Positions 44,901 to 50,246 of a DNA stretch of 64,000 nucleotides are shown in pieces. This DNA comes from Ailurus styani. Its lineage: Eukaryota; Chordata; Mammalia; Carnivora; Ailuridae. Below the pieces are notes generated by a model. It was not told the origin of the DNA. It searched no databases and saw only the letters and a list, made by a program, of their open reading frames with translations. The position numbers were made by a program, and so were the translations under genes. How positions within the stretch are numbered: position 1 is the first letter of the stretch; each line of letters starts with the position of its first letter. The stretch covers positions 4,186,302 through 4,250,301 of the forward strand of contig LNAC01000001.1 of assembly GCA_002007465.1 (NCBI GenBank). Reading direction: 5' to 3'.

Positions 44901-45142
44901 CTGCGCGCTAAGGAAGTCAGCCACACCGCGTCTCCTCCCTCAGCCATGCCCTCCCAGTCCTGAGAGCCTGCCTGCAGGGGCAGGGGGCAAGGGCGGGGGA
45001 AGGGCAGGCAGCCAGGGCCTCACCTGAGGTCGCCGAGGTCCAGTTGCCGACCGCCGAGGTGGTCTCGTTGCCCTTGAGAGCCTTGGCGAGCGGCAAGCTA
45101 ACACCTGCCAGCAGGAGCGGACAGAAGGGCTCCATGGCGAAC
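5362..45142 (-). CDS. PTPRE: PTPRE, receptor-type tyrosine phosphatase epsilon (whole gene model)
   Basis: Joined coding exons on the minus strand: 45135-45024, 39127-39028, 38739-38666, 36866-36730, 31670-31580, 27482-27406, 26712-26676, 24849-24752, 21758-21639, 20472-20309, 17335-17200, 16912-16763, 16388-16295, 15301-15225, 14395-14261, 11447-11322, 10611-10445, 8707-8572, 5436-5362. The sum is 2,106 nt, giving 701 residues plus a stop. Layout: signal peptide about 1-20, a very short ectodomain with two N-glycosylation sequons (N23, N31), one membrane helix about 48-70, a basic stop-transfer, then tandem PTP domains D1 (catalytic Cys336, Arg342) and D2 (Cys631), ending in a DYANFK tail. 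The family dephosphorylates phosphotyrosine, including on Src-family kinases and Kv channels. The short ectodomain and residue-level match separate it from PTPRA, whose ectodomain is longer. The non-coding first exon is not in the window. Confidence 0.97.
5437..8571 (-). other. PTPRE intron 18
   Basis: Intron before the terminal exon. It holds one reverse-oriented SINE (5601-5806), a MIR-like patch near 7185-7275 (the typical start CATTTTCCACAGAGAAGCAA) and a weak MER5-like stretch near 7780-7880. Nothing else recognised. Confidence 0.8.
5601..5806 (-). mobile_element. CAN-SINE, reverse orientation
   Basis: Reads as a T-rich tail, a GAGA-rich body, then the complement of the tRNA-like head ending GACTGAGCCACCTAGGTGGC. 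Diverged from the younger copies. A TAAAGCT direct repeat near both ends fits a target duplication. Confidence 0.88.
8572..8707 (-). CDS. PTPRE: PTPRE exon 18: D2 signature and Q-loop
   Basis: 136 nt, residues 632-677, the same length and phase as D1 exon 11. The acceptor is CCCCAG|TGC and the donor ACCCTG|GTAAG. Encodes [15 protein letters not shown], then [15 protein letters not shown] and [11 protein letters not shown]. It completes [10 protein letters not shown], so D2 keeps Cys and Arg and probably some residual activity. Confidence 0.96.
8708..10444 (-). other. PTPRE intron 17
   Basis: Contains an MER5A-like element at about 8965-9065 (GTGGTTCTCAGGGTGTGGTC, then CAGAATCAGCATCGCCTAGG). 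The rest is GC-rich unique sequence with chance open frames. Confidence 0.75.
8965..9065 (+). mobile_element. MER5A-like DNA transposon fragment
   Basis: Matches my memory of the MER5A (hAT-Charlie) consensus start, with the GTGGTTCTCA terminus and the AGAATCAGCATC block. The 3' half is missing. Confidence 0.65.
10445..10611 (-). CDS. PTPRE: PTPRE exon 17: D2 WPE loop and Cys631
   Basis: 167 nt, residues 577-631 plus two bases. The acceptor is CCACAG|CCC and the donor TGCAG|GTGAG. Encodes [15 protein letters not shown], then [17 protein letters not shown] and [11 protein letters not shown]. The WPD aspartate is Glu598 here (WPE), typical of low-activity D2 domains, while the nucleophile Cys631 is kept. 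A QQQQ run (KQQQQT) lies just before the signature. Confidence 0.96.
11322..11447 (-). CDS. PTPRE: PTPRE exon 16: D2 central strands
   Basis: 126 nt, residues 535-576, phase 0 to 0. The acceptor is CCCCAAG|GAT and the donor AATCAG|GTATTG. Encodes [17 protein letters not shown], then [15 protein letters not shown] and [10 protein letters not shown]. It is the counterpart of D1 exon 9 (120 nt). Confidence 0.95.
11840..12790 (+). mobile_element. Old L1 (L1M-type) 3' fragment
   Basis: Decayed ORF2-end sequence: AGAACTCACTAGCAAAATGG, AATGGACAAATGGATGCAGG and CAATGAAATACTCATGAACG resemble the L1 ORF2 C-terminal region. Frames are broken. The subfamily was not determined. Confidence 0.65.
12836..13012 (+). 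mobile_element. CAN-SINE, forward
   Basis: GGGGCGCCTGAGTGGCTCAG head, GGGATCGAGCCCCGCATCGG, a CT-rich segment and a tail with AATAAA. Imperfect direct repeats (AAAAAGATCACTAGT and AAAAAGACCAGTCAT) flank it. Confidence 0.93.
13020..13690 (+). mobile_element. Second old L1 3' fragment
   Basis: CCTAAATGTCCACCAACAGA, TGAATGGCAAACAAATGTGG and CCCAATGGAATACGAGTCGT are typical L1 ORF2-end signatures, followed by 3'UTR-like sequence. It repeats the same L1 region as the fragment at 11840-12790, so two insertions are likely. Confidence 0.7.
14261..14395 (-). CDS. PTPRE: PTPRE exon 15: D2 DFWRMVWEW segment
   Basis: 135 nt, residues 490-534, phase 0 to 0. The acceptor is TTCGAAG|GGC and the donor GAGCAG|GTCAGC. 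Encodes [16 protein letters not shown], then [13 protein letters not shown] and [12 protein letters not shown]. Its length equals D1 exons 7 plus 8 (37 + 98), so D2 lacks the intron that splits this segment in D1. Confidence 0.95.
15225..15301 (-). CDS. PTPRE: PTPRE exon 14: D2 core
   Basis: 77 nt, residues 464-489. The acceptor is TTGCAG|ATG and the donor ATCGAT|GTAAG. Encodes [16 protein letters not shown], then [10 protein letters not shown]. It matches D1 exon 6 in length and phase. Confidence 0.95.
16005..16100 (+). mobile_element. L2-like LINE fragment
   Basis: CTCCTCCAGGAAGTCCTCCC resembles the common L2 3' motif. Short and diverged. Confidence 0.4.
16295..16388 (-). CDS. PTPRE: PTPRE exon 13: linker and start of D2
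   Basis: 94 nt, residues 433-463 plus one base. The acceptor is CTGCAG|AAG and the donor CCCGT|GTAAGG. Encodes [18 protein letters not shown], then [13 protein letters not shown]. At the place of the D1 KNRY Tyr, D2 has Val458, a known weakening of the D2 pocket in this subfamily. Confidence 0.95.
16669..16772 (-). repeat. 56-bp tandem duplication carrying a second copy of the exon 12 donor
   Basis: Bases 16669-16716 and 16725-16772 match at 46 of 48 positions, with 41 consecutive identical bases, at a period of 56. Each copy holds TTCCGG|GTGAGTG, so an identical 5' splice site sits at 16706/16707. Using it would retain 56 nt, open in frame for 18 codons, then shift frame into exon 13 and stop at once. 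The high identity suggests recent origin or an assembly error. Confidence 0.93.
16763..16912 (-). CDS. PTPRE: PTPRE exon 12: end of D1 and linker
   Basis: 150 nt, residues 383-432, phase 0 to 0. The acceptor is CCACAG|ATG and the donor TTCCGG|GTGAGT. Encodes [17 protein letters not shown], then [17 protein letters not shown] and [11 protein letters not shown]. The donor at 16762/16763 is the one matching the family. A near-perfect copy of the last exon bases and the donor lies 56 bp further on (see the duplication at 16669-16772). Confidence 0.95.
17200..17335 (-). CDS. PTPRE: PTPRE exon 11: D1 P-loop end and Q-loop
   Basis: 136 nt, residues 337-382. The acceptor is CGGAAG|CGC and the donor ACGGAT|GTGAGT. 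Encodes [18 protein letters not shown] with phosphate-binding Arg342, then [17 protein letters not shown] with the Q-loop Gln380. Together with exon 10 it gives an intact [10 protein letters not shown] signature, so D1 is predicted active. Confidence 0.96.
17336..20308 (-). other. PTPRE intron 10
   Basis: GC-rich intron with no recognised SINE or L1. A MIR-like trace lies near 18040-18100, and a G-run (GGGGGCGGGGGGGGG) occurs near 20014. Long open frames here reflect base composition. Confidence 0.7.
20309..20472 (-). CDS. PTPRE: PTPRE exon 10: WPD loop and catalytic Cys of D1
   Basis: 164 nt, residues 283-336 plus two bases of Ser337. Encodes [14 protein letters not shown], then [14 protein letters not shown] with the WPD-loop general acid Asp304, and ends GPIVVHC with the nucleophile Cys336. 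The acceptor is a NAGNAG tandem (GCAGCAG), so Gln283 may be optional. The donor is TGTAG|GTATG; the signature motif is completed by exon 11. Confidence 0.96.
21639..21758 (-). CDS. PTPRE: PTPRE exon 9: D1 central strands
   Basis: 120 nt, residues 243-282, phase 0 to 0. The acceptor is ACGCAG|GAG and the donor CAGTCC|GTAAGC. Encodes [16 protein letters not shown], then [14 protein letters not shown] and [10 protein letters not shown]. Skipping would be frame-neutral but would remove core strands. The last residue is Ser, where my remembered human sequence has Pro. Confidence 0.95.
21759..24751 (-). other. PTPRE intron 8
   Basis: GC-rich unique sequence. At 24541-24558 there is a perfect inverted repeat GTGACG-ttcctg-CGTCAC with CRE/ATF-like half sites. 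No gene or strong repeat was recognised. Confidence 0.7.
24752..24849 (-). CDS. PTPRE: PTPRE exon 8: D1 DFWRMVWE segment
   Basis: 98 nt, residues 210-242. The acceptor is CTTCAG|GCC and the donor AAAGAG|GTGAGC. Encodes [17 protein letters not shown], then [16 protein letters not shown], the hallmark DFWRMVWE helix and the strand following it. Phase 0 out. Confidence 0.95.
24850..26675 (-). other. PTPRE intron 7
   Basis: Contains a short TG microsatellite at about 25688-25708 and nothing else recognised. Confidence 0.7.
26676..26712 (-). CDS. PTPRE: PTPRE exon 7: 37-nt micro-exon of D1
   Basis: Residues 198-210, encoding [12 protein letters not shown] and the first base of Gly210. The acceptor is GTTCTAG|GGT and the donor CTCAAG|GTAAG. 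It is short and not a multiple of three, so skipping it would break the frame. A 58-bp AC microsatellite lies about 195 bp upstream in transcript order. In D2 the equivalent sequence is fused with the next exon. Confidence 0.94.
26907..26964. repeat. (AC)29 dinucleotide microsatellite
   Basis: An uninterrupted 58-bp AC run, probably polymorphic. In the transcript it is (GU)29, lying between exon 6 and exon 7 about 195 nt upstream of the 37-nt exon 7. Confidence 0.97.
27406..27482 (-). CDS. PTPRE: PTPRE exon 6: D1 core
   Basis: 77 nt, residues 172-197, phase 1 in and 0 out. The acceptor is AAACAG|ATGAC and the donor ATAGAT|GTAAG. Encodes DHSRVIL, then [18 protein letters not shown], including the DYVNASYID strand conserved in PTP domains. 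The corresponding D2 exon (15301-15225) has the same length and phase. Confidence 0.95.
28100..28240. repeat. Imperfect TG-rich tract
   Basis: About 140 bp of broken TG repeats (TGTGTG interspersed with other bases). In the PTPRE transcript it reads CA-rich, complementary to the GU tract past exon 6. Confidence 0.85.
29845..30092 (+). mobile_element. CAN-SINE, forward, with exact target duplication
   Basis: Element at 29858-30079 with the near-consensus head GGGCACCTGGGTGGCTCAGT, a CT repeat and an AAATAAATAAAATCTTT tail. The direct repeat AAAACTATAGGGG flanks it on both sides. Low divergence indicates a young insertion, useful for dating and presence/absence typing. Confidence 0.96.
31580..31670 (-). 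CDS. PTPRE: PTPRE exon 5: D1 start with pTyr-recognition KNRY loop
   Basis: 91 nt, residues 142-172. The acceptor is TTCTAG|TCG and the donor CCCA|GTAAGA. Encodes [13 protein letters not shown], then [21 protein letters not shown] (Tyr166) is the phosphotyrosine-recognition loop of active PTP domains. It ends in phase 1, leaving A for the Asn172 codon finished by exon 6. It contains an internal A/T run (plus-strand T7). Confidence 0.95.
32565..32665 (+). mobile_element. MIR fragment
   Basis: GTGCCAGGCCCTTAGG, then CTATCTTGCAGATGAGGAAA and CTGAGCC match the MIR core and 3' region. Confidence 0.65.
34430..34560 (+). mobile_element. MIR fragment
   Basis: CATCCTTATTTCACAGGCGA, then GTAAACTGAGGCAGGCAGAG and a GGCTCAAG end fit the MIR 3' half. 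Confidence 0.65.
36241..36241. other. Single ambiguous base in a C run
   Basis: One N inside a poly-C stretch in the intron between exons 4 and 5; probably a homopolymer-length uncertainty. It has no coding effect. Confidence 0.95.
36730..36866 (-). CDS. PTPRE: PTPRE exon 4: membrane-proximal region, entry to D1
   Basis: 137 nt, residues 96-141, ending in phase 0. The acceptor is CCACAG|AGC and the donor TTCAAC|GTGAGT. Encodes [19 protein letters not shown], then the acidic/basic helix segment [17 protein letters not shown] and REEFN. This is the helix-turn-helix wedge region before D1, proposed to take part in dimer-mediated inhibition in receptor PTPs. Confidence 0.95.
38513..38643. other. 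Assembly gap (131 N)
   Basis: A run of N in the intron between exons 3 and 4, flanked by C-rich sequence on both sides. Its length may be nominal. It sits 22 bp past the exon 3 donor, so intronic splicing signals there are missing. No coding sequence is lost, because exons 3 and 4 join in frame. Confidence 0.99.
38666..38739 (-). CDS. PTPRE: PTPRE exon 3: juxtamembrane, shared by both isoforms
   Basis: 74 nt, residues 71-96. The acceptor is CCAAG|GTTC and the donor GAACAAG|GTACC. Encodes [15 protein letters not shown] then MPNGILEEQ. It is the first exon shared by the membrane and cytosolic isoforms. Met87 (Met28 in the cytosolic form) is the internal methionine near which shorter PTP-epsilon forms are reported to initiate; I cannot verify that here. 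Its donor lies only 22 bp from an assembly gap. Confidence 0.95.
38816..38850 (-). CDS. PTPRE: PTPRE alternative first coding exon, cytosolic isoform (cyt-PTP-epsilon)
   Basis: Inside the 288-bp intron between exons 2 and 3, the minus strand reads ATG (38850-38848) followed by codons for [11 protein letters not shown] and a TG that meets the GTGGGT donor. Splicing to exon 3 supplies G, giving Trp12 and then FRKQRK. This agrees with the known N-terminus of the non-receptor isoform as I remember it (human differs at two residues). The predicted isoform is 642 residues, the length I recall for human isoform 2. It lacks the signal peptide and membrane helix and so acts in the cytosol. The 5' end of the exon cannot be fixed from sequence; only the coding part is given. 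Confidence 0.9.
38851..39020 (-). promoter_or_regulatory. Putative promoter/5'UTR of the cytosolic isoform
   Basis: GC-rich DNA directly upstream of the alternative ATG, within the 177 bp that separate it from the exon 2 donor. Features visible on the minus strand are an ETS/PU.1-like AAGAGGAAAT (38971-38980), three copies of a GGGCTGGGGAC-type G-rich motif (about 38878-38925) and no TATA box. The cytosolic isoform is known to be hematopoietic and driven by its own promoter, which fits a PU.1-type site; that assignment is an inference. The exact start site is unknown. Confidence 0.5.
39028..39127 (-). CDS. PTPRE: PTPRE exon 2: transmembrane segment
   Basis: 100 nt, residues 38-71. The acceptor is CCGCAG|GCC and the donor TTCAG|GTAGG. 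It completes the ectodomain (GPPDPGAPQ) and encodes a Leu-rich helix of about 23 residues ending LLAAYFFR, then runs into the basic stop-transfer RFRKQRK made with the next exon. It ends in phase 2, the same phase as the alternative cytosolic first exon, so either can splice to exon 3 and keep the frame. Confidence 0.95.
39930..40110 (+). mobile_element. L2-like LINE fragment
   Basis: ATCAAATGCCCCCTCCTCCA followed by GGAAGCCCACTTGG is typical of L2 3' ends. Diverged. Confidence 0.45.
41500..42050 (-). mobile_element. Old L1-like fragment, reverse
   Basis: GATGGACATTTAGGTTGCTT, then CCAACTTCTT is the complement of a common L1 ORF2-end stretch. The rest is AT-rich and decayed. Confidence 0.55.
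43055..43560 (+). mobile_element. Ancient interspersed repeat, family not assigned
   Basis: Starts TGTGATGCTTAATTTTTTCG, has CCAATCAGTTGAAGGCC in the middle and ends CTGTGTCTCTGGAGAACACT, a pattern I recognise as a widespread mammalian repeat but cannot assign confidently to an LTR or DNA family. An AT-rich simple stretch (about 43450-43527) lies inside. Confidence 0.6.
43985..44105 (+). mobile_element. MIR fragment
   Basis: TTAATCCTCACAGCACTGCT, then CTCACAGATGGGGACACTGA and GGCACAAAGAGG are classic MIR signatures. Confidence 0.75.
44220..44370 (-). mobile_element. Old L1-like fragment, reverse
   Basis: TGTCTGGCTTCTTCCACTCA followed by GGTTCACCCATGTCGTC resembles the complement of L1 ORF2-end sequence. 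Confidence 0.5.
45024..45142 (-). CDS. PTPRE: PTPRE coding exon 1: start codon, signal peptide, ectodomain
   Basis: Encodes residues 1-37 plus the first base of codon 38. The ATG is at 45133-45135, with G at -3 and G at +4 (strong Kozak context). Only seven 5'UTR bases precede it in this exon: a pyrimidine-rich tract ending TTGCAG lies just upstream, so an upstream non-coding exon splices in at 45142. The product starts [11 protein letters not shown], a hydrophobic signal peptide probably cut near residue 19-21, followed by a short Ser/Thr-rich ectodomain with sequons NET (N23) and NWT (N31). The donor reads CTCAG|GTGAGG. This exon is used only by the membrane isoform. Confidence 0.95.
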
Positions 45143-45410
45143 CTGCAAGAAGCAGGGACAGGCTCAGAGGGCGTGCGCCTCCCACTGAGAAGGGCAGCTC
45201 ACAAAGGACAGGGAGGACTGGGGGCGGGATGGCGAGGGGCATGCTCTGGAGCATTGAGTTAGGGAGGGGGGTCTGCGGACACTCCCGGCACGGTTTAGTC
45301 CTGTACTCGGAAAGTAATCTCGCCTAGGGGTGAGACAGATTAGTAACTCCGAGAGCTGTTCCCAGGTTATAAAAGCTCTTGCTGATCAGGTTAATTTTCT
45401 TCCTTTTTTT

Positions 45411-45601
45411 TTTAAGATTTTATTTATCCATTTATTCATATCCAGACAGAGAGAGTACACAAGCAGGGGGAGCAGCAGAGGGAGAGAGAGAAGCAGGCTC
45501 CCTGCTGAGCCGGGAACCCGATGCAGGACTCGATCCCAGGACTCTGATTATGACCTGAGCTGAAGGCAGACACTTAACCCACTGAGCCACCCAGGCGCCC
45601 C
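45411..45601 (-). mobile_element. CAN-SINE, reverse
   Basis: T-rich start AAGATTTTATTTATCC, GA-rich middle, and the end CACTGAGCCACCCAGGCGCC, the complement of a consensus head. It lies about 270 bp upstream of coding exon 1 in transcript order. Imperfect flanking repeats TAATTTTCTTCC and TAATTTCCTTTC. Confidence 0.93.
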
Positions 45602-46900
45602 TAATTTCCTTTCTTGTTTTTTTGTCTGGTTTTGTTGGGAGAGGGGAAGGGAACAAGGTTGTGGATGCATCCGGAGAGGGTAAAGTCTGAAAACACCAGG
45701 AGACAGAAGATTCTGAAAGGCCACTTCACAGAACCTCAGCGAGGCCCTTTACCCACAGCTTCTAGATTGCCACACGATAATGATCTGTTCAACATTTTGG
45801 GTAAGTTCTGCGGTGTCTGCCGTGACATGGGGGTAGCATTTCTATTTTGCATCACGACAGCGGAGAGAAGAGCACCCCCCTTGGGAAGAACTCGGTTAAC
45901 TGGCAGGTGGTCGCAGGGCCGGAGGGGCTGCGAAGTGGGGGACGGGGGTCTGGCCCACCTGCACAGGGTCTGCCTCTGCTACCCCCCGGCCACAACCACA
46001 GCCCATACCCCCGGCCCTTATTCTGAGTGCAGGCCTCTCCCACACACTGCAGCCTGATGGCTCATTCAAAGGCCAGCACGTCCCCCAGGCCTGAGATGAT
46101 AACGGTGAGAATGGGGATGGGCAGGCCCTCCTGGTCAGTGTTCCTTCGAGCCGCGTACTTCGCCTGTTTCTCTCCTGAACGTCACACATGGCTCCAGGGG
46201 CGTGGCCTTGCCTCCCGTCTGAGCCCCCAGGCGGGCAGAGGGCAGAGGCCCCCCAGCCCCGGGGAGGGGCCGCCATCGGCTCCTTTCTGACGGAGTCACG
46301 TGGGCACCCTGGGGACGGAGGTGAGTCTTTATTGGGTGGGTGGCTGAATGCGACGTGGTTCAACACAGGAGATGTTCTTTCACCCAGACCCGTAAGGCCC
46401 ACCTCAGATCCCCACTTGGTGCCCCATTTTGCCATAATAACCTTGGATCCTGAGGAAACGTGGCATAGACCTCCTGGTGGTGGAGAGGGGACTGGCCACC
46501 GGAGAAGGGGCGTGGCCATCAGAGCCGAGGGAGACCCAGGGGTGCTGATGGTGATGCGGGGGGGTGAGGTGTGGGCTCCCTCGCTCCCTCCCTCCGCGCT
46601 CCGCGCTCCCCGCTCCGCGGTCAGCCTGGGGCCCGTCCGCTCACACAGGACTTTCCGGCAAAAAGCCTCACTGAGCCAGACCAAGGGACCGAGGCCCAGA
46701 AACACGGGTCCCTTGTAATTAGAGGAGACATGTGAATGAGCGCGGAAAGTCGTCCTCACGTCTCAGACGTCACCGCTGCTGAAATGGAAGCGCTCTGAGC
46801 CTGCGATTATCGCAGGACAGTGACGACAGCCACGATCAATCCCTTCCCCTCTTTCCTCTTGTTTCTTCCCCAAATACATTTTAGACTTTGAAAGCGAGAC

Positions 46901-46930
46901 CCCCCCCCCCCCACACACACACACACACAC
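46901..46930. repeat. Compound poly-C / (AC)n simple repeat
   Basis: A run of about 14 C followed directly by an AC repeat. Likely unstable and error-prone in sequencing. Confidence 0.9.
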
Positions 46931-46974
46931 GCTTGTGTCTCGGGATCACTGCCTTCACCCTCCAGGACGGAGCA

Positions 46975-47045
46975 ACTGAGGATGAGGAACTGACCTAAGG
47001 TCGGGTCAGAGGAGGTGGAGGAGGCACGATTCAAACCCAGGACCG
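46975..47045 (+). mobile_element. MIR-like fragment
   Basis: CTGAGGATGAGGAACTGACC, then GGCACGATTCAAACCCAGGA fits the MIR 3' end. Short. Confidence 0.5.
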
Positions 47046-47984
47046 CCGGAGACAAAAGCCCTCAAGCCCTGACGGGCAGCTCTCCACAGGCTGCATTTAA
47101 CAGTCTGGTTTTGAACAAAGCTTTTACATAATTGAATAAGCTTGCAGAGTAATTGATTAGGAATCCACTGGTTTAATACAACTCAGAGAGGCAGACTTCC
47201 TAGTTGAACCATTTTTTCTTGTTACATGCATTCATTCAAAACCTTCCTCTCCAATGTTCAACCGCCTAAGAGAAAGCTGACACTCGTGAGCCGGACAAAG
47301 GCCATCTCATCACACATCAGACAGCGCGGGGGTTGGCACCGTCTCCTGGAGCGGCGGGTGACTGGCCCGCTATGACCAGCAGAGGGCGCTAGACCTTCCT
47401 GAATTCAAACCCCGGAGTCCCTTGATTGCGGCGTTTGTTTCCAGACCGATGACAACTTTCCTGTCCCTGGCTCTTCACCTTCAAAGGGCTTGTGCAAGCC
47501 ACCAATAAGCACAGACACGAATCCGCACAAAAATAATCCTTGAAACAGTAGTCAAATCCATAGCGAATTTTAAGGATTTGTATTGAATCTGCCAAATGTT
47601 AAGTACTCTGGGCATTTACGTGTTGGATCTCAGAACTGAGATTATCACAATAGGTTCCCAGAAAGCAGCCTTTATTTTTACTCCTATCGAAGGTCAGCCA
47701 GCTATCACTTTGATTAGAATCACCTCTTTACCCCATCTGATGCCTTTCTAATACTCTTTGCTGGACAAGCCAACAGCAGGTTCGTGGAGCTGGAAGGACG
47801 CACGGAAAAGCAGCCACCCCAGCCACCCCACCATCTGGAGATGAGTGGCCACAGTGCCAAGCAAGGAAGGTGACAAAGCGGTCATTCGCTTGGCCCAGGA
47901 CCGAGTCCAGAAGTCCCTTGAGTGTCATGTTCACGAGTTTAGTTTGGTGTTAAACAGTCTCCTTTTCCATGAACAACCTATCTT

Positions 47985-48065
47985 AGGAGAACCACTTGGG
48001 GGCATGATAAAAAGATGCCCATTCCTGGGCCCAACTCCAGATGCATGGCATCCAAATACAGGGCA
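47985..48065 (+). mobile_element. MER5-like fragment
   Basis: GATGCCCATTCCTGGGCCCA followed by ACTCCAGATG resembles the centre of MER5A/B. Confidence 0.45.
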
Positions 48066-50151
48066 AGCGACACCTTTTGTATGGACCGCAGCTGACAACC
48101 TCGCTGTGAGCTGCCACTGAAGTTCCCAGAGGCAGTGCTGGAAGCCGGTCAGGAGCCACCAGAGACCCTGGCGTCCGCCTTCGCTGCCCCAGAGTGGCTG
48201 GGGGCACAGGCATCCCCTGGGACCTTGCAAGGGAGGCCGCATCTCAGGTACCACCGGACCTCCCACATTTTCACGAGACACCTATGTGCTTCCCATGCAC
48301 ATAAAATTTGACAGATGCCAGCCTCCGCAGCAGAGAAAGGAGGTCTGGACTAAGCCAGGGCAGGGAGGGAGGGATTTCAAAGGGGTTTCAAAGGCAGAAT
48401 CCATACGAATGGCGTTCAGCCAGATGTGCGGAGGAGTAAGGGCATCAGAGGTACTGGGATTTCCGTCTTAGGAGATGGAGAGGGACCGGGCATCACTCAC
48501 TAGCTGACATCAGGGGAATGGGGTCCTGGTCTGGAGATAGAGGTGATTTGGGCTTGGTATGAAACAATAACAGAAGCTCCCATTTATTAAGCTCCTAGGA
48601 AGTGTGATAAGACACCTGAGGCTCGGAGGCAAGTTACCTCCCATCCCTCATGGCAAGCCTAGGGTTCTTCTCTCAGTTACAAAACAGACTCAGCTCCTCC
48701 ACAAAGGAGCAGAGATAAAGATTCGCTCCAGCTCTGAAGAGAGCCCCCGGGACGGGCCACGTGTAATTTCTCATCCAAAACAGGACTCTTGAGTGCGAAC
48801 GAGAAGCTGAAACAGTCCAAGTCATATGCTTTCCTACGGTACTTCATTATCGGTCAGCATTTGGCTTTATTAAAATGGGAGCCCACTAAGTAGTTCTATT
48901 CGAAACTATTTTTTAAAAATTAAAAAGGAAAAGTCCTCCCTAGAAAACAAACCTACCAAGGCACATTACGGCAATGTTTTTTCTAATAAAAAACCACTTT
49001 TTAAATTGGTTATATGAAAATAAAATGAGAATATAAACAGAATACCTATTCTCAGTCCATATTCACCTGCTTCGATCAGTATCTTGGCTTTGTTTATTCT
49101 TAATATGTTTCACTTTTAATATATTTTTCAATATCCTTAATATTTAAACATTTTCACAAAATCATCTTCAGAGTTTCCCAAATGAACATCTTGTGAGCTC
49201 TCATCGCTTCATTTACTTTATTCCTTTTTTTGCTTTTATAGGAAGAGATTTTATGTCTTCCTGTTCACAACCTACGTTTTCAGTAGTTTTAGTTCTATCA
49301 AAGTTTAAATCACTGAGTTTGTTTCTTTGTGTGTGTGTGTGGTGGTGGTATTTCTTGCTGCTCTGTTTGTTGAATACTTTTATGAACTATTTCTAACTAA
49401 TTTAGAACAAAGTGCAACCAACACTTAGGGCCTTCTTTACAAAAAAGCTCACCATCTCTGTAGGACACTTAGGTTGATTTACAGAGCAAGTTTTTTGAAA
49501 GCCTCAACGTTCCAGAAATCTAACGAGCAGAGAAGAGAACATGCATGCTCCCAAGCTGAAGTATTTTTAAAAACTCAACATCAACTTCATTACATAAATT
49601 TGTAGTTCCGTTACTCAGTCTGTGGAACTGTTGGTAAAATCTGACATCCATAGCTTCTATTTTAACTGACGGAATATTTAGTTGGTGTGTGGGCACAATT
49701 AAAAATTATCTGTACCTCACCATCCAATCTAAGTGTGATACATTTACCACAAACGCGGAGCTCTGCCAACATGTCTATATATTATCCCAGAAAACAAATA
49801 ACCACATCATGGGTGCGGAATCCGTTCCTGCATTTCCAGGGACATTAGCAATCGTGCCAGGCGCTCACCTTTCGCAGGAGACTCCCAGTTACAGCTGGAT
49901 TCCGTGAATGGGATGAAAAGTAGCAGAACCACTCTTGGAATTATCTCATTTTCTGTTGGAAACGTCACTGCTGGAAAAGGACATGTCTGCAGCTGGCATT
50001 GCTGGAGAGTTCGTGGAATTCACCTGCTCTTGGGAGCATTAACAGCTGTGAACCTCACCTTCCGTAAATGCTCAGGGAGACCTGGACTTAATAACAAGCA
50101 GGGTTCACTATGGACAGTCATCGATCCACGTGAACGGTCATGCTTCACGGA

Positions 50152-50246
50152 GCGCCTGGAGAGCTCGGTCCCAGAGCCCTGAGATCATGACCTGAGCCAA
50201 AATCCAGAGCCTGCCGCTGGACCGACTGAGCCACCCAGCCGCCTGC
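50152..50246 (-). mobile_element. Truncated CAN-SINE head, reverse
   Basis: Only the complement of the tRNA-like part is present (GAGATCATGACCTGAGCC, then CGACTGAGCCACCCAGC); body and tail are missing. Either a deletion or an aborted copy. Confidence 0.8.

Larger units (their letters stand above)
39128..45023 (-). other. PTPRE intron 1-2 (between signal and membrane exons)
   Basis: Contains L2-like (about 39930-40110), L1-like reverse (about 41500-42050), an unassigned interspersed repeat (43055-43560), MIR (43985-44105) and a second L1-like reverse patch (44220-44370). No exon recognised. Confidence 0.75.

Noticed and set aside
5362..45142. PTPRA instead of PTPRE
   Set aside because: PTPRA has a much longer ectodomain and different residues around the linker. 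The short NET/NWT ectodomain, the [12 protein letters not shown] alternative exon and the 701/642 lengths fit PTPRE.
45896..46759. 287-codon minus-strand open frame upstream of exon 1
   Set aside because: No similarity to the PTPRE N-terminus and no donor/acceptor joining it in phase. It looks like a chance frame in the 5' intron.
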